5,232 bases of DNA, taken from NCBI GenBank assembly GCA_001798105.1, contig MGRI01000075.1, positions 199-5,430 on the forward strand, in the 5' to 3' direction. Position numbers and translations under genes: made by a program. A model generated the notes under the pieces. That model did no database searches and had not been told where the DNA came from. It saw nothing but the letters and a program-made list of their open reading frames with translations. Shown here piece after piece: positions 1 through 5,232 of the stretch; the first letter of the stretch is position 1; every line of letters begins with the position of its first letter. The DNA comes from Deltaproteobacteria bacterium RIFCSPHIGHO2_02_FULL_40_11 (GTDB lineage Bacteria; Bdellovibrionota; JACOXK01; 2-02-FULL-40-11).

Positions 1-1945
1 CCATCGACGGAGATGTTGAAAACTGAAAGGGGATATCTTTGGTTGCGTAAAGCAATCCTCCGGTTTGGGTTTGAAGTTTCATCATCTCCAAAAGAACTTC
101 TTTTGAATTTTTGATGTCATTCATTTTTAAATAAGCCATGGCGCTCCCCAGAGAACCTTCCGACCAGACCATTTCAATATCTTGCCATTTCTTTGTCGGA
201 TGATGCGGATAAAAAATCTTATTTAAAGAAATTTCGTCATACACCAGGTCTTTATAATACGGCCGATATCCTTTTACAGATTTGATCGGATCTGTGACTT
301 CATATTTTTTAAGACTTCGAAGCGAAAGTTCGGCTTTTTGAGTTTCTCCCATGCTTTTTAAAAGCATCGCCCCCCAAGACGCACAATCCAAAGCCATGGC
401 CATGTCTTTGCCTTCAGGTCTGAGACCTCGAATAAATTGTCCCTCTTTTTTGTCCCAGGCACGCTCTAAAAGTGCTTCTTTTAAAATTTTCAGAGCCTTT
501 TTATATTTTTCTTTTTTTGTAATCTGGACCAAATCTTTGAGTAAGAAATATAAATCGATGTTGTGTTCAATACTGGCCCACGAAATGGGGGTGGCATGAT
601 ACACTTCCACAACCTTATTTTCTTTTGGGCTCAACTGAAGTTCATGAGACCCCACCCCGCCCGTCACCAAACCGCGTCTTGGATCGCTTGAGTCTAAAAC
701 CTGGTTCGTTAAAAGCCAATCTGTAATTTTTTCGGAAAGTCCTAAATACTGGGGTGCGTCATGCCCCTGAATTTTTAAATAAAATAAAATGGCGTAGGCC
801 ATCCATGCCGAAGCCCCCGTACGAATAATCGCGCCTTCGGAATCTTGGGCATTGGGCCAATCGTTATGCGTGTTATACGAAAACCAAAGCCTTCCATCTG
901 TTTCAACCATTCGCGCCACGGCATCTATAATTTTTTTCGCCCGCTCCATTTCCCCTGCCATGGTGAGGGCAATCACAGCCAACGCATTGTCATACAAAGC
1001 TGCCCGGCTAAAAATAAAGGGATAGCTTTTATCATTTTCATTCTTTGGGTTTTTGGGGTTGAGCTCATAGCTTAAAAGCAAATAGCGTCTGGGCATCTCT
1101 GGATAGGGAACCACGTGATTGGGAACCTGCTGGTCTTTCATCCATTGCAAAGCTTTGTCTTTGGCTGCTTTTAATTTTTTATCTTTTACAATTGCTGGCG
1201 GCAAGGACCTTTGGTTTGGCAAAAAAACTTCTTCTTGTAAGGCTGGAAGTTGACTTTTTTGTACCGCGTCATCTTTGGAAACGACATTGGCCAAACTTTC
1301 AATAAAATCTAAAAGCGCGGCTTGTGCTTTTTCTTCACTCACCGTGAGTTCTACTGAAATTCGAAAAAGAAGTGTGCCTTCCTCTATTTTTCGGCTGGGC
1401 GTTTGAAACACATACCAATAGGCAATGAGATGCCTGGCCCCTTCTTTTTGGGCAATGGCATAGCGAATGGGAAATTCCAGCGCATCATTCATTTTAATTT
1501 TTTTAATGTCTCGAAAAGCGACATCCCATCCGTCTGAAATATAACACACTTCGGCGGCATGAAATTGGCTGGGATGGCTCCCATGCACCAAAATAAGCCA
1601 AAGATCATCTTTGGTTTTGGGATTATGAAACCGTTTAAACTTAGAAATATCTGCATAAGAATGTGAGACATCCTGCCCTACCCAATCTCCCATTTGATTG
1701 GGGAAAAAAGTTAAAAAATGGGAATCAAAAAAATTACTTTTTGAAATCATTTTCCCTTCATTGGCAGAAAAATGATACAGCGACGTATCTGCAATATATT
1801 CCTGGTTTCCATTTTGAGATAAATCTACCTTGTAACGAATCGAAAAGTCTTTTTCCAAAACAGTCGCACGAAGCCATAGGAGCGCTAAAAGGAGACCACT
1901 TAACCCCACGCAGTGTTTTAAGTATTTTTTAGTTTCTGTATCCAT
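1..1945 (-). CDS. EpsI-like (DUF3485) domain fused to an alpha-helical toroid (six-hairpin glycosidase-like) domain; partial, C-terminus beyond window
   Basis: The frame is open from the ATG at 1945 to the left edge, giving 648 residues with no stop. This ATG is the only start before an in-frame stop at 1979-1981. A hydrophobic segment (about residues 12-28) looks like a signal peptide or membrane anchor; I see no lipobox. Residues 30-215 resemble the exosortase-associated EpsI family: an FPNQMGDWVGQ segment (82-92), beta-rich LWLILVHGSH (115-124), then the family-like H-x-x-E-x-C...GW pattern at H129, E132, C134 and GW139-140. From about 260 the protein is alpha-helical with repeated hairpins: YDNALAVIALT (318-328), GASAWMAYAIL (377-387), ISWASIEHNIDLYFLL (454-469), DCASWGAMLL (520-529), VWSEGSLGSAMAYL (593-606), GGLLYATKD (629-637). 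This is typical of (alpha/alpha)6 toroids found in glycosidases and epimerases. It overlaps the exosortase gene by 17 bases and has no clear Shine-Dalgarno sequence, suggesting translational coupling. A role on a glycan or on the sorted product is inference. The EpsI assignment is firm; the toroid is a fold-level guess. Confidence 0.85.
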   Translation of the reverse strand, partial: MDTETKKYLKHCVGLSGLLLALLWLRATVLEKDFSIRYKVDLSQNGNQEYIADTSLYHFSANEGKMISKSNFFDSHFLTFFPNQMGDWVGQDVSHSYADISKFKRFHNPKTKDDLWLILVHGSHPSQFHAAEVCYISDGWDVAFRDIKKIKMNDALEFPIRYAIAQKEGARHLIAYWYVFQTPSRKIEEGTLLFRISVELTVSEEKAQAALLDFIESLANVVSKDDAVQKSQLPALQEEVFLPNQRSLPPAIVKDKKLKAAKDKALQWMKDQQVPNHVVPYPEMPRRYLLLSYELNPKNPKNENDKSYPFIFSRAALYDNALAVIALTMAGEMERAKKIIDAVARMVETDGRLWFSYNTHNDWPNAQDSEGAIIRTGASAWMAYAILFYLKIQGHDAPQYLGLSEKITDWLLTNQVLDSSDPRRGLVTGGVGSHELQLSPKENKVVEVYHATPISWASIEHNIDLYFLLKDLVQITKKEKYKKALKILKEALLERAWDKKEGQFIRGLRPEGKDMAMALDCASWGAMLLKSMGETQKAELSLRSLKKYEVTDPIKSVKGYRPYYKDLVYDEISLNKIFYPHHPTKKWQDIEMVWSEGSLGSAMAYLKMNDIKNSKEVLLEMMKLQTQTGGLLYATKDIPFQFSTSPSM

Positions 1946-2783
1946 GTTTTCGAAATAAAACCAGCATGCATAAAAAGGTTAAACAACACGCCAAGACATA
2001 AAAAAGAATATCGCCCCACATGTGCCAAAACTGCATGGCGACAGTTTCTCCAAAATAAATACCAACCAAAATCAAGCTTAAAACCCGGATCCAATTGCTT
2101 AAAAATGCAATCGGCAAAATCAAGCCAAAAAGAAGTATTTTTTTAGAAAGGCGGCCTTTCATAAAATAAAGAAAAAATAAAACCAAAGACGTTAAAACCA
2201 ACCAGGAAGAAATCCCCGTACAATTGGGCGCAATTTGAAACTGTACACTTTGGGTACCAATGACAATGCCCGATCTGAGGATCTCAAATCCAAAAAGATT
2301 TAAAAACCAGGTTGAAAGACGTGCAATTTCAATCTGAAGCAACCCTGAAATTTCGCCTAAAAAAGGAATGGGCACTGCGGTTAACACATACAACGCTGGA
2401 AAATGAATGGTATGACGGGCACTTGAAAATAAAACCTGATTCACCAAAATCATCCAAAAAATAAAGGCAACACCGCCTAAAAAGGCAATATGCGTATACA
2501 CGCCAAATCCAAAGCTTAAGAGAAACAAGAGTCCCAAAAGAAAAGAAGCTTTTGGAAAGGTTTCTAGGCGACAAAAAGGATCCTTTCGCACTTCATAGAT
2601 TTGCCAGAGATAAAATGCAACCGAAACGCCCGCCACCCAGACGCCATGCCGATAGAAAGGATCGATTTGCCAGGTCTGCCACAGATATTGAAAGAAGCTT
2701 TGAAAGAGCACAACTGTAATGGCACCCAGAAGGAGTACAACACACACTTTGAGCACAGCCGCTAGGGGGAGACGATGGTTCAT
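1929..2783 (-). CDS. Exosortase (exosortase/archaeosortase family transpeptidase-like membrane protein)
   Basis: This 284-residue polytopic inner-membrane protein has about eight hydrophobic segments. It carries the family signatures in order: an N-terminal DPFYRHG (41-47), matching the usual 'W..dp.YsHG' region; AVPIPFLGEISGLLQIEIA (136-154), the loop before the active site; APNCTGISS (185-193) with the presumed nucleophile Cys188; SNWIRV (229-234) with Arg233; and FWHMWGD (252-258) with His254. Cys, Arg and His are the conserved catalytic residues of exosortases, which recognise C-terminal PEP-CTERM-type signals, cut them and are thought to transfer the protein to an envelope acceptor. The length fits a stand-alone exosortase; the EpsI domain, sometimes fused to the enzyme, is encoded by the next gene. 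Start: ATG at 2783, 13 bases after the stop of the putative substrate gene, preceded by a run of seven G that can serve only as a weak ribosome site. I cannot assign it to a named exosortase subfamily. Confidence 0.95.
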   Translation of the reverse strand: MNHRLPLAAVLKVCVVLLLGAITVVLFQSFFQYLWQTWQIDPFYRHGVWVAGVSVAFYLWQIYEVRKDPFCRLETFPKASFLLGLLFLLSFGFGVYTHIAFLGGVAFIFWMILVNQVLFSSARHTIHFPALYVLTAVPIPFLGEISGLLQIEIARLSTWFLNLFGFEILRSGIVIGTQSVQFQIAPNCTGISSWLVLTSLVLFFLYFMKGRLSKKILLFGLILPIAFLSNWIRVLSLILVGIYFGETVAMQFWHMWGDILFYVLACCLTFLCMLVLFRKHGYRN

Positions 2784-2786
2784 CTG

Positions 2787-2793
2787 CCCCCCC
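2787..2793 (-). promoter_or_regulatory. Seven-G tract serving as weak ribosome binding site of the exosortase gene
   Basis: On the coding strand a GGGGGGG run lies three bases before the exosortase ATG (spacer CAG), in the 13-base gap between genes. No better AGGAGG-like site is present. Pairing would use the first Gs of the run, leaving about six bases to the start. This suggests modest translation compared with the substrate gene just upstream. Confidence 0.4.
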
Positions 2794-2796
2794 AGC

Positions 2797-3309
2797 TTAC
2801 CATAATTTTCGGGTCAAGATCAGCCCAAATCCAAAGATGAAGAGTCCAGCGCCAAACATAAAGTTTGCTGACAATTCCGGTGCCCCTGGAGGCGTCATCG
2901 GAACTCTGGCTTGTCTAAAGATGCTTTGCTGTGAGCCCCGGCCATTATTATTGGATGCGCTCCCATTATTCAATGAAGAGCCATTGCCAAAAGCGCCACC
3001 ATTTGATCCATTCGATCCAGACGATCCCGATCGTCCCCAACGAATCACCAGTGTGCCTGAGGCATCGCCAGTTACTTTTTTGCTATCCACAACTGCCACG
3101 GCAGACGAAATGCCTGTAATTCGAATTTCATTGGGGCTTTTGGTCACCGTTGCACCTGCGGTTCCATTGGCATGTACGCCATTGGTCTTACTTTGTGTTT
3201 CTTGAACCGTTGCTTTTCCTTGCGCATGACCTTCCGCTGTAACTGTCGCATACGCTGAGTTTACAAATGGAAGTACCAATAGACTCAATATGACAATCCA
3301 CTTTTTCAT
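2797..3309 (-). CDS. Small secreted protein with C-terminal exosortase sorting signal (PEP-CTERM-like variant), probable substrate of the adjacent exosortase
   Basis: This 170-residue protein has a Sec signal peptide (1-21: KK, a hydrophobic stretch, then NSAYA, cleavage probably after Ala21). A Thr/Ala/Gly-rich, probably beta-structured region follows (22-90, ending TLVIRW), then a low-complexity Ser/Gly/Asn linker (about 92-127). The C-terminus has the tripartite architecture of exosortase substrates: a short motif PPGAPELS (140-147), one hydrophobic helix (about 148-165), and basic residues near the end (TRKLW, 166-170). The usual Pro-Glu-Pro is replaced by Ala-Pro-Glu-Leu. Apart from this tail I do not recognise the family. 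Its ATG abuts the upstream stop codon and is preceded by a very strong Shine-Dalgarno sequence, so it should be well translated. The exosortase begins 13 bases downstream. The substrate role is inferred from the tail plus adjacency. After processing, the Ser/Asn-rich linker would lie next to the new C-terminus and could act as a spacer or glycosylation region. Confidence 0.9.
   Translation of the reverse strand: MKKWIVILSLLVLPFVNSAYATVTAEGHAQGKATVQETQSKTNGVHANGTAGATVTKSPNEIRITGISSAVAVVDSKKVTGDASGTLVIRWGRSGSSGSNGSNGGAFGNGSSLNNGSASNNNGRGSQQSIFRQARVPMTPPGAPELSANFMFGAGLFIFGFGLILTRKLW
2800..2889 (-). other. C-terminal sorting signal (PGAPELS motif, transmembrane helix, basic tail)
   Basis: These bases encode residues 141-170 of the small secreted protein. 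The order is motif (APE within PPGAPELS), about 18 hydrophobic residues rich in Phe and Gly, then Thr-Arg-Lys-Leu-Trp. This is the layout of PEP-CTERM domains. The basic cluster has only two charged residues, fewer than the RRRR type of classical PEP-CTERM tails. Cleavage by the adjacent exosortase near the APE motif is inferred, not shown. Confidence 0.75.
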
Positions 3310-4140
3310 TTATCTCACCTCCTTTACTTCCAAAATAAACATGGCAGGAAAAACCCACTGTAAAAGGGGGTCAATACTCCATGTTAGTTTTTCATTCACA
3401 CGAAACTTATATTTTTCTAAATCTTCATACGTATCTAAATCCCATTTTGGTCCCGATGATCCATTCCAATCATCGCCCCCACTTAAGGCCACGCCATTCA
3501 CCATATTGGAACTGCCGTTCCCTTCTAATCCCCCGCCCCCCATCACCGTGGCTTTCCTTAAAATGCCTTTGGCTTGGATGGGAAGTTGAATATGATACAT
3601 ATCTCCCGGGCGTAAATTTTGAAGCCCCACATAAACTCCAATGGTTTTTACGTCATTCCCGCGAACAGTTTCATTCCCGCGAAGGCGGGAATCTTCTCGC
3701 ACCACAATAAAAGTATGCCCAAAAAAAGCATGTGCTTCTGCATTGGAAGATGCAGCCTCAAGCCCCGCTTTTAAATCCTCTAAATCCATCTTCCCATAGG
3801 CCGTATAAATTAAGCTTTCACCCTCTTCATAAATGTATTTTCGAAGAGCTGGGATCTCGGTTTTGTAATCCCCGTTTTGTAATCGAATCCTTTCAACCAG
3901 ATGCCCTTTTTTGGTTTTCCCCGACCAAACAACCAAAACTTCTTTTACATTTTCCGCCTTGGAAACATTCAGCACAGAACTTGCTTCATAGGTAAATGGA
4001 CCACTTACGACTAAAATCGCCTCATAGCCCTTGGACACATCAAAGGTTTTGCCACTTTTTAAGGTGACTTGAGAAGCCCCAGTATCCAGAGCATACAAGA
4101 AACCAAAGATTAAAAGAAATATGGAGATTTTCTTCAACAT
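3310..4140 (-). CDS. Secreted protein of unknown family, first gene of the exosortase operon
   Basis: This 276-residue protein has a clear signal peptide: MLKK, a hydrophobic core (residues 5-18), then DTGAS, with cleavage plausible after GAS23. The mature part is mostly beta-type with alternating hydrophobics, for example AILVVSGPF (41-49), VKEVLVVWSG (65-74), HTFIVV (142-147), KTIGVYVGL (165-173) and MYHIQLPIQA (181-190), with one short helical stretch (DLEDLKAGLEAA, 119-130). A Gly/Asn/Ser-rich segment at about 201-230 echoes the linker of the next protein. It ends in charged residues (EVKEVR) with no sorting signal or membrane anchor, so it should be periplasmic or released. I do not recognise the family. 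The ATG at 4140 is preceded by AGAGGCGG and a candidate promoter. Its stop codon directly abuts the start of the sorted protein, implying coordinated expression. An accessory, chaperone or co-secreted surface role is possible. Residues 149-163 are encoded by a REP-like palindrome and are probably not ancestral. Confidence 0.85.
   Translation of the reverse strand: MLKKISIFLLIFGFLYALDTGASQVTLKSGKTFDVSKGYEAILVVSGPFTYEASSVLNVSKAENVKEVLVVWSGKTKKGHLVERIRLQNGDYKTEIPALRKYIYEEGESLIYTAYGKMDLEDLKAGLEAASSNAEAHAFFGHTFIVVREDSRLRGNETVRGNDVKTIGVYVGLQNLRPGDMYHIQLPIQAKGILRKATVMGGGGLEGNGSSNMVNGVALSGGDDWNGSSGPKWDLDTYEDLEKYKFRVNEKLTWSIDPLLQWVFPAMFILEVKEVR
3315..3325 (-). promoter_or_regulatory. Very strong Shine-Dalgarno sequence of the sorted-protein gene
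   Basis: The coding strand reads AAAGGAGGTGA, a near-complete complement of the 16S rRNA 3' end, five bases before the ATG at 3309. It lies inside the last codons (Lys-Glu-Val-Arg) of the upstream gene, so those C-terminal residues may be constrained by the ribosome site. It is the best ribosome site in the window and fixes the start of the sorted protein. Confidence 0.9.
3651..3693 (-). repeat. REP-like palindrome with a duplicated half-site, inserted in frame inside a coding region
   Basis: The plus strand carries ATTCCCGC (3673-3680), loop GAAG, then GCGGGAAT (3685-3692), a perfect 8-base-pair stem. A second copy of the left half, TCATTCCCGCGAA, lies at 3653-3665, 18 bases from the same string at 3671-3683. 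This ATTCCCGC/GCGGGAAT type of palindrome is a well-known dispersed bacterial repeat. It is translated here as DSRLRGNETVRGND, and the 18-base period keeps the frame. It is much more GC-rich than its surroundings. Confidence 0.75.
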
Positions 4141-4145
4141 ACGTT

Positions 4146-4153
4146 CCGCCTCT
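4146..4153 (-). promoter_or_regulatory. Ribosome binding site of the 276-residue secreted protein gene
   Basis: The coding strand reads AGAGGCGG, with its AGAGG core eight bases before the ATG at 4140. The match to AGGAGG is moderate but well spaced, and supports this start, which also gives a standard signal peptide. Confidence 0.6.
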
Positions 4154-4163
4154 ATCTAATTAC

Positions 4164-4191
4164 ATTGTACCCCCCGTCCCTAAAAATACAA
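4164..4191 (-). promoter_or_regulatory. Candidate sigma-70-type promoter for the exosortase operon
   Basis: On the minus strand a -35-like TTGTAT (4191-4186) and a -10-like TACAAT (4169-4164; one mismatch to TATAAT) are separated by 16 bases that include a run of six G. Transcription would begin near 4157, leaving a leader of about 17 bases that contains the ribosome site. The -35 match is poor (three of six), so the call rests on the -10, the spacing and the position in the only sizeable gap of the window. Confidence 0.4.
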
Positions 4192-4196
4192 TGAAT

Positions 4197-4228
4197 TTTT
4201 AATGGGAAATCTCATTAAAATCTAATTA
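4197..4228. repeat. AT-rich inverted repeat overlapping an 11-base direct repeat in the operon's upstream region
   Basis: TTTTAATG (4197-4204) and CATTAAAA (4213-4220) form an 8-base inverted repeat around an 8-base loop. Overlapping it, AAATCTCATTA (4207-4217) is followed immediately by AAATCTAATTA (4218-4228), one mismatch at a helical-turn period. It lies just upstream of the candidate -35. It could be an operator or an UP-element-like A/T tract. As a terminator for the upstream gene it is weak, lacking GC pairs and a proper T tail. AT-rich DNA produces such patterns by chance, so the functional call is tentative. Confidence 0.35.
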
Positions 4229-4258
4229 AAATAAGCACTTAGGTTAAAAGCAACACTA

Positions 4259-5232
4259 TCAAGGACTTTTTGCATACCGCCCTAAAATGGCATCTTTATC
4301 GAGCGTAAAAACCAGATAAGACCGGAAGGCTTTGAAGTTTTCGGGATCAGCTCCAGTATTCACTTGAAACGTGGCGTCCAAGTTTAAAGAAATCCAATCG
4401 GTTAGATCAAAGGAACCAAAGACTTCAAAAATATGTTTATGGGTCATGCCAAAGTTTTCAGAATCATTGGCATTGTCGAGTCGATACAACCCTTCTAAAA
4501 GAACTTTATCCCAAAGATAGCGGTCGGTATGGCGAGCGGTAAAGGAATTTGTCGTCACACTCGGTTTATCTTGATATCGAAATTCGTACCCCAATTCCAT
4601 TTGCTGCCAAAAGGGAATTCTGTAATTTAAAATGTTGCGATAGTCCCTTCTGTCTCGCGTCCCTTGAGGGTAATTTAAAAAGAAAAAGTTTCCAATCCAA
4701 GACAGGTTATCTGTAAAATCATAACTTAATGCATTGCCATACGTATCTAAGACGTCGGTTTCGAGACTGCCGCCGGTGAATGTCGAAACCAAGGGCTCTC
4801 TCGCATAAGATAGAATGGTAAAAAAGCGCTCGTGGTCAAAGCGTAAAAGTCCAAATCCGCTTTGAAACCATTCATCGCTTGGAAAATTAAATTCATGCGT
4901 TTTGACATTTGAAAAACGATTGAGTTCATAGCGGCTGGTTAAAAGTAAGCGCGTGAGGCTATTTTGATACAAAGGGTAATCGAGCCTAGCAGACATAATT
5001 TGCTGTTCATACAAAAAATTCCGATAGCCTGTCTCCATGTCTTTTTCTGAAAATTGATTTTGCTGCACACGCAGTTCAATGGCTTTATTAGGCGCAAACT
5101 TATACGTCAATTCGTGCGAAAAATCGTGCTCATATTGCTTGAGCGTTGCGTCATTTGTAAAGGCATTGGCATAATTGTTAATAAATAAATTGTATCTTGT
5201 AATATAGGTGGGAGCCTGAAGTAGCCCTACCC
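4259..5232 (-). CDS. Probable outer-membrane beta-barrel protein, C-terminal part (N-terminus beyond window)
   Basis: The frame is open from the right window edge to a TGA at 4259-4261, giving 323 residues. A TTG at 5110 could be read as a start, but the frame continues upstream with the same composition (for example PTYITRYNLFINNYANAF), so it is surely internal. The sequence is a succession of short amphipathic strands with alternating aromatic and polar residues, separated by charged turns: SRLDYPLY-like, LLLTSRYELNRF, FFTILSYAREP, NLSWIGNFFFLNYPQG, QMELGYEFRYQDK, HIFEVFGSFDLTDWISLNLDATF, and a last strand FRSYLVFTL followed by a 14-residue polar tail. This pattern is typical of Gram-negative outer-membrane barrels, though the C-terminal aromatic signal is not at the very end. 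I do not recognise the family. It lies 118 bases upstream of the exosortase operon on the same strand. An export or surface-anchoring role for the system is speculation. Confidence 0.75.
   Translation of the reverse strand, partial: VGLLQAPTYITRYNLFINNYANAFTNDATLKQYEHDFSHELTYKFAPNKAIELRVQQNQFSEKDMETGYRNFLYEQQIMSARLDYPLYQNSLTRLLLTSRYELNRFSNVKTHEFNFPSDEWFQSGFGLLRFDHERFFTILSYAREPLVSTFTGGSLETDVLDTYGNALSYDFTDNLSWIGNFFFLNYPQGTRDRRDYRNILNYRIPFWQQMELGYEFRYQDKPSVTTNSFTARHTDRYLWDKVLLEGLYRLDNANDSENFGMTHKHIFEVFGSFDLTDWISLNLDATFQVNTGADPENFKAFRSYLVFTLDKDAILGRYAKSP

Noticed and set aside
1862..1921. Possible lipoprotein signal in the EpsI-toroid protein (Cys12)
   Set aside because: The cysteine precedes the hydrophobic core instead of following it, so there is no lipobox.
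351..1932. Several plus-strand and minus-strand open frames (for example 351-599, 845-1075 and 1663-1932 on plus; 1489-1671 on minus)
   Set aside because: They are shadows of the single long minus-strand frame that runs from 1945 to the window edge and carries a recognisable EpsI domain and helical repeats.
2329..2574. Minus-strand 81-codon frame inside the exosortase gene
   Set aside because: It is out of frame with the exosortase, whose conserved motifs span the region; no supporting start signal is seen.
2837..3205. Plus-strand frame of 122 codons rich in Pro, Asp and Leu
   Set aside because: It is antisense to the Ser/Gly-rich sorted-protein gene, whose signal peptide, sorting tail and Shine-Dalgarno sequence show the true frame.
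3651..3693. CRISPR-like repeat array
   Set aside because: There are only two short half-sites 18 bases apart, one part of a palindrome, with no spacers; a REP-like element explains it better.
3290..3995. Plus-strand frames antisense to the 276-residue secreted protein gene
   Set aside because: Their compositions are Pro/His/Ser-rich and artificial-looking, there is no ribosome site, and the minus-strand gene has a signal peptide and fits the operon spacing.
4197..4220. Rho-independent terminator after the barrel gene
   Set aside because: The stem has a single GC pair and no downstream T run at the right place on the minus strand, so it cannot be called a terminator.
5108..5110. TTG as a start codon of the barrel protein
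   Set aside because: The frame stays open for 40 more codons to the window edge with the same strand-like character, so the gene is truncated by the window rather than starting there.

Overview
The window holds five protein-coding genes, all on the minus strand, so the biological order runs from high to low coordinates. It looks like Gram-negative bacterial DNA with a low-to-moderate GC content. Evidence is an outer-membrane beta-barrel-like protein, an exosortase with its EpsI-type partner, and a REP-like GC-rich palindrome of a kind common in proteobacterial and related genomes. I cannot name the organism. An uncultivated proteobacterium-like or deltaproteobacterium-like lineage is a guess only.

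Layout in transcription order: (1) 5232-4259, the C-terminal 323 residues of a probable outer-membrane beta-barrel protein, open at the window edge. (2) 4258-4141, a 118-base AT-rich gap with a candidate promoter, a small inverted repeat and an 11-base direct repeat. (3) 4140-3310, a secreted 276-residue protein of unknown family that carries an in-frame REP-like palindrome. (4) 3309-2797, a small secreted protein with a Ser/Gly/Asn-rich linker and a C-terminal tripartite sorting signal of PEP-CTERM type, but with an APE motif in place of the usual PEP. (5) 2783-1929, an exosortase with the conserved Cys, Arg and His. (6) 1945-1, an EpsI-like (DUF3485) domain joined to a long alpha-helical domain resembling six-hairpin (alpha/alpha)6 toroids, open at the left window edge. 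Items 3 to 6 are spaced by 0, 13 and -17 bases and are almost certainly one operon.

Together they read as a compact, apparently dedicated protein-sorting system. The small protein would be exported, cut and transferred by the adjacent exosortase. The EpsI/toroid protein would act in the same periplasmic step, perhaps on a carbohydrate. The 276-residue secreted protein, whose start is closest to the predicted promoter, and possibly the beta-barrel upstream, would be surface or envelope partners. The substrate gene has a near-perfect Shine-Dalgarno sequence while the exosortase and EpsI/toroid genes have weak ones, as expected for abundant substrate and scarce enzyme. There is no non-coding stretch above 300 bases, and I see no RNA gene, CRISPR array, insertion sequence or convincing terminator.
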